From positions 1 to 15,197 of the forward strand of contig JAGGWO010000004.1 of the NCBI GenBank assembly GCA_021157485.1: a stretch of DNA of 15,197 nt. Direction: 5' to 3'. The position numbers and the translations under genes are program-made. This document shows, in pieces, positions 13,904 through 15,197 of this stretch (positions are counted from its first letter, which is position 1; each line of letters opens with the position of its first letter). The notes beneath the pieces were generated by a model, which was not told the DNA's origin, did no database searches, and saw only the letters and a program-made list of their open reading frames with translations. This DNA comes from Sulfurimonas sp. Lineage in GTDB: Bacteria > Campylobacterota > Campylobacteria > Campylobacterales > Sulfurimonadaceae.

Positions 13904-15197
13904 CATTAAAATCATAATAATTTTATCCCTGTTTTTTACATTCGTAAATGCAGAAAAATTGGAACATGTTTCACTTCAACTAAAGTGGAAGTATCAATTT
14001 CAGTTTGCAGGGTTTATTGTTGCTAAAGAGAAAGGCTTTTATAGAGATGCCGGTCTCAAAGTAACTATGAAAGAGCATGATGATAGTATAAATATTATTG
14101 AGGATGTAGTTAGTGGTAAAAGTGATTTTGGAGTAGGGGACTCTTCACTAATTTATGCTTCTTTAAAAGGAAAGCCTGTATCAGCTATGATGGCTATATT
14201 TCAAGACTCTCCTTTTATTCTTATGGGTTTAAAATCAAACAAGATAAAAACTTTAGAAGATTTAAACTACAAAAATATAGCACTTTATGGTGGAGTTGAT
14301 GGTTTTGCTGTAAAAATTATGTTAAAAGCAAAAAATATTAAGTACACAGTAAAACCACCAATATATACCTTGGATAAATTAGCTTCAGGTGAAGTTGACA
14401 TGATGAGTGCATATATTTCAAATGAGCCATACATCGCAAAAACTAAAAATATTGATATTATTATTTTTCATCCAAAAGATTATGGATTTGATAGTTATGG
14501 AGACATATTATTTACTTCAAAGAAGATGTTAAAGAACTATCCACGTACTGTACATAAAATGAATGAAGCGACATATAGAGGTTGGGAGTATGCTTTTAAT
14601 CATATAAATGAAGTAGTTAACCTTATATATAAAAAATATAATACACTGAACAAGACAAAAGAGGCTCTGCAGTATGAAGCGATTACTTTAAAGGAGTTAA
14701 GTGGTTATGGTGAGGGTTTTGGCGAACTAAATATAGAAAAGATTAAAAGTATAGCTCAGATATATAACTTGATAAATAAAAAATTTTATAAACTTGATGT
14801 ATTGGATGATTTTATCTACAATAGTTTAACTTGCAATTTAGCTTTAAATGAAGATGAAGAAGAGTACATTAAAAAGAAAAAAACTATAAATATATGTGTA
14901 AAAGGATTACAAGAACCTATTTTCATAAAAGAAAGGCGTAAATACAGTGGAGTCTCTGTGGATTATCTAAAGATTATTTCTGAACAGACACATTTAAAAC
15001 TAAATTACGTCTACTACACTACAATTAAAGATTACCTAGGCGGAGTTAGAAGTGGTAAATGTGATTTAGTCTCCTTAATTGTTGCAGAACCAAATACTTA
15101 TACTTTTCTAACACCAACTATACCTTATGTGTCTGATGAAATTGTCCTTGCAACTAAAATAGATGAACCATATGTATATAATTTAAATAGTTTAACA
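13896..15197 (+). CDS. Secreted NMT1/THI5-like binding protein with second solute-binding domain (3' end cut)
   Basis: An uninterrupted frame of 434 codons runs from ATG at 13896 past the window end. Residues 1-19 form a signal peptide (hydrophobic IIIILSLFFTF, then VNA before E20). Residues about 25-235 match the NMT1/THI5 or SsuA-like periplasmic binding fold: LQLKWKYQFQFAGF at 27-40, AKEKGFYRDAGL, then SGKSDFGVGDSSL. From about 329 a second module starts that looks like a family 3 solute-binding domain (INICVKGLQEP, GVSVDYLKIISEQ, VRSGKCDLVSLIVAEP, FLTPTIPY). In Campylobacterota such tandem binding domains are commonly fused to a membrane segment and a histidine kinase or GGDEF domain; here that part lies outside. 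The start overlaps the phosphatase gene by 8 bases, implying one operon. Confidence 0.85.
   Translation, partial: MNNIKIIIILSLFFTFVNAEKLEHVSLQLKWKYQFQFAGFIVAKEKGFYRDAGLKVTMKEHDDSINIIEDVVSGKSDFGVGDSSLIYASLKGKPVSAMMAIFQDSPFILMGLKSNKIKTLEDLNYKNIALYGGVDGFAVKIMLKAKNIKYTVKPPIYTLDKLASGEVDMMSAYISNEPYIAKTKNIDIIIFHPKDYGFDSYGDILFTSKKMLKNYPRTVHKMNEATYRGWEYAFNHINEVVNLIYKKYNTLNKTKEALQYEAITLKELSGYGEGFGELNIEKIKSIAQIYNLINKKFYKLDVLDDFIYNSLTCNLALNEDEEEYIKKKKTINICVKGLQEPIFIKERRKYSGVSVDYLKIISEQTHLKLNYVYYTTIKDYLGGVRSGKCDLVSLIVAEPNTYTFLTPTIPYVSDEIVLATKIDEPYVYNLNSLT

Noticed and set aside
10429..15197. Horizontal transfer of the signalling block
   Set aside because: The block seems somewhat richer in AT and ATA codons than the ilv genes, but no tRNA, integrase, insertion sequence or flanking repeat is present, and the biosynthetic genes may simply be more highly expressed. 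The composition difference was not computed.

Overview
The window looks like a chromosomal segment from a free-living, Sulfurimonas-like member of the Campylobacterota (Epsilonproteobacteria). This rests on the low GC content, the tsaE-lptB-rpoN and ilvB-ilvH-lpxD gene orders familiar in that phylum, the isolated TATAAT-type -10 boxes without clear -35 elements, and the density of two-component signalling genes. The genus is an inference from recognition, not from a search.

Bases 1-3124 hold a tightly packed plus-strand operon: tsaE (5' end cut by the window), lptB, rpoN and a DUF2400/TIGR02757 gene. Neighbours overlap or lie within 13 bases of each other. Bases 3140-6951 start with a new promoter and carry a small CoA-binding protein, threonine ammonia-lyase (ilvA), and a large cytoplasmic protein with a WD40 propeller followed by a long helical region. 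Bases 7000-10182 start with a second promoter and carry ilvB, ilvH and lpxD. IlvA makes 2-oxobutanoate, which IlvBH condenses with pyruvate on the way to isoleucine (and pyruvate with pyruvate towards valine and leucine). LpxD and LptB belong to lipid A synthesis and LPS export. A 68-residue protein of unknown function follows.

From 10429 to the end the content changes to signalling. An OmpR-type response regulator on the minus strand overlaps the 3' end of the small gene. It is divergent from three plus-strand genes: REC-PAS-PAS with a Cys/His cluster, REC-PAS-phosphatase (PAS resembling that of Aer; SpoIIE/PP2C output), and a secreted NMT1/THI5-like binding protein that continues into a second solute-binding domain and runs off the window. 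The 91-base divergent spacer contains a 10-base perfect direct repeat at 22-base spacing that overlaps candidate -10 boxes on both strands, a plausible operator. Three receiver domains but no histidine kinase are visible, so the kinase is probably in the missing part of the last gene or further downstream. This cluster is the part most likely to hold something undescribed.

No rRNA, tRNA, CRISPR array, insertion sequence or clear intrinsic terminator was seen. No gene-free stretch exceeds about 105 bases.
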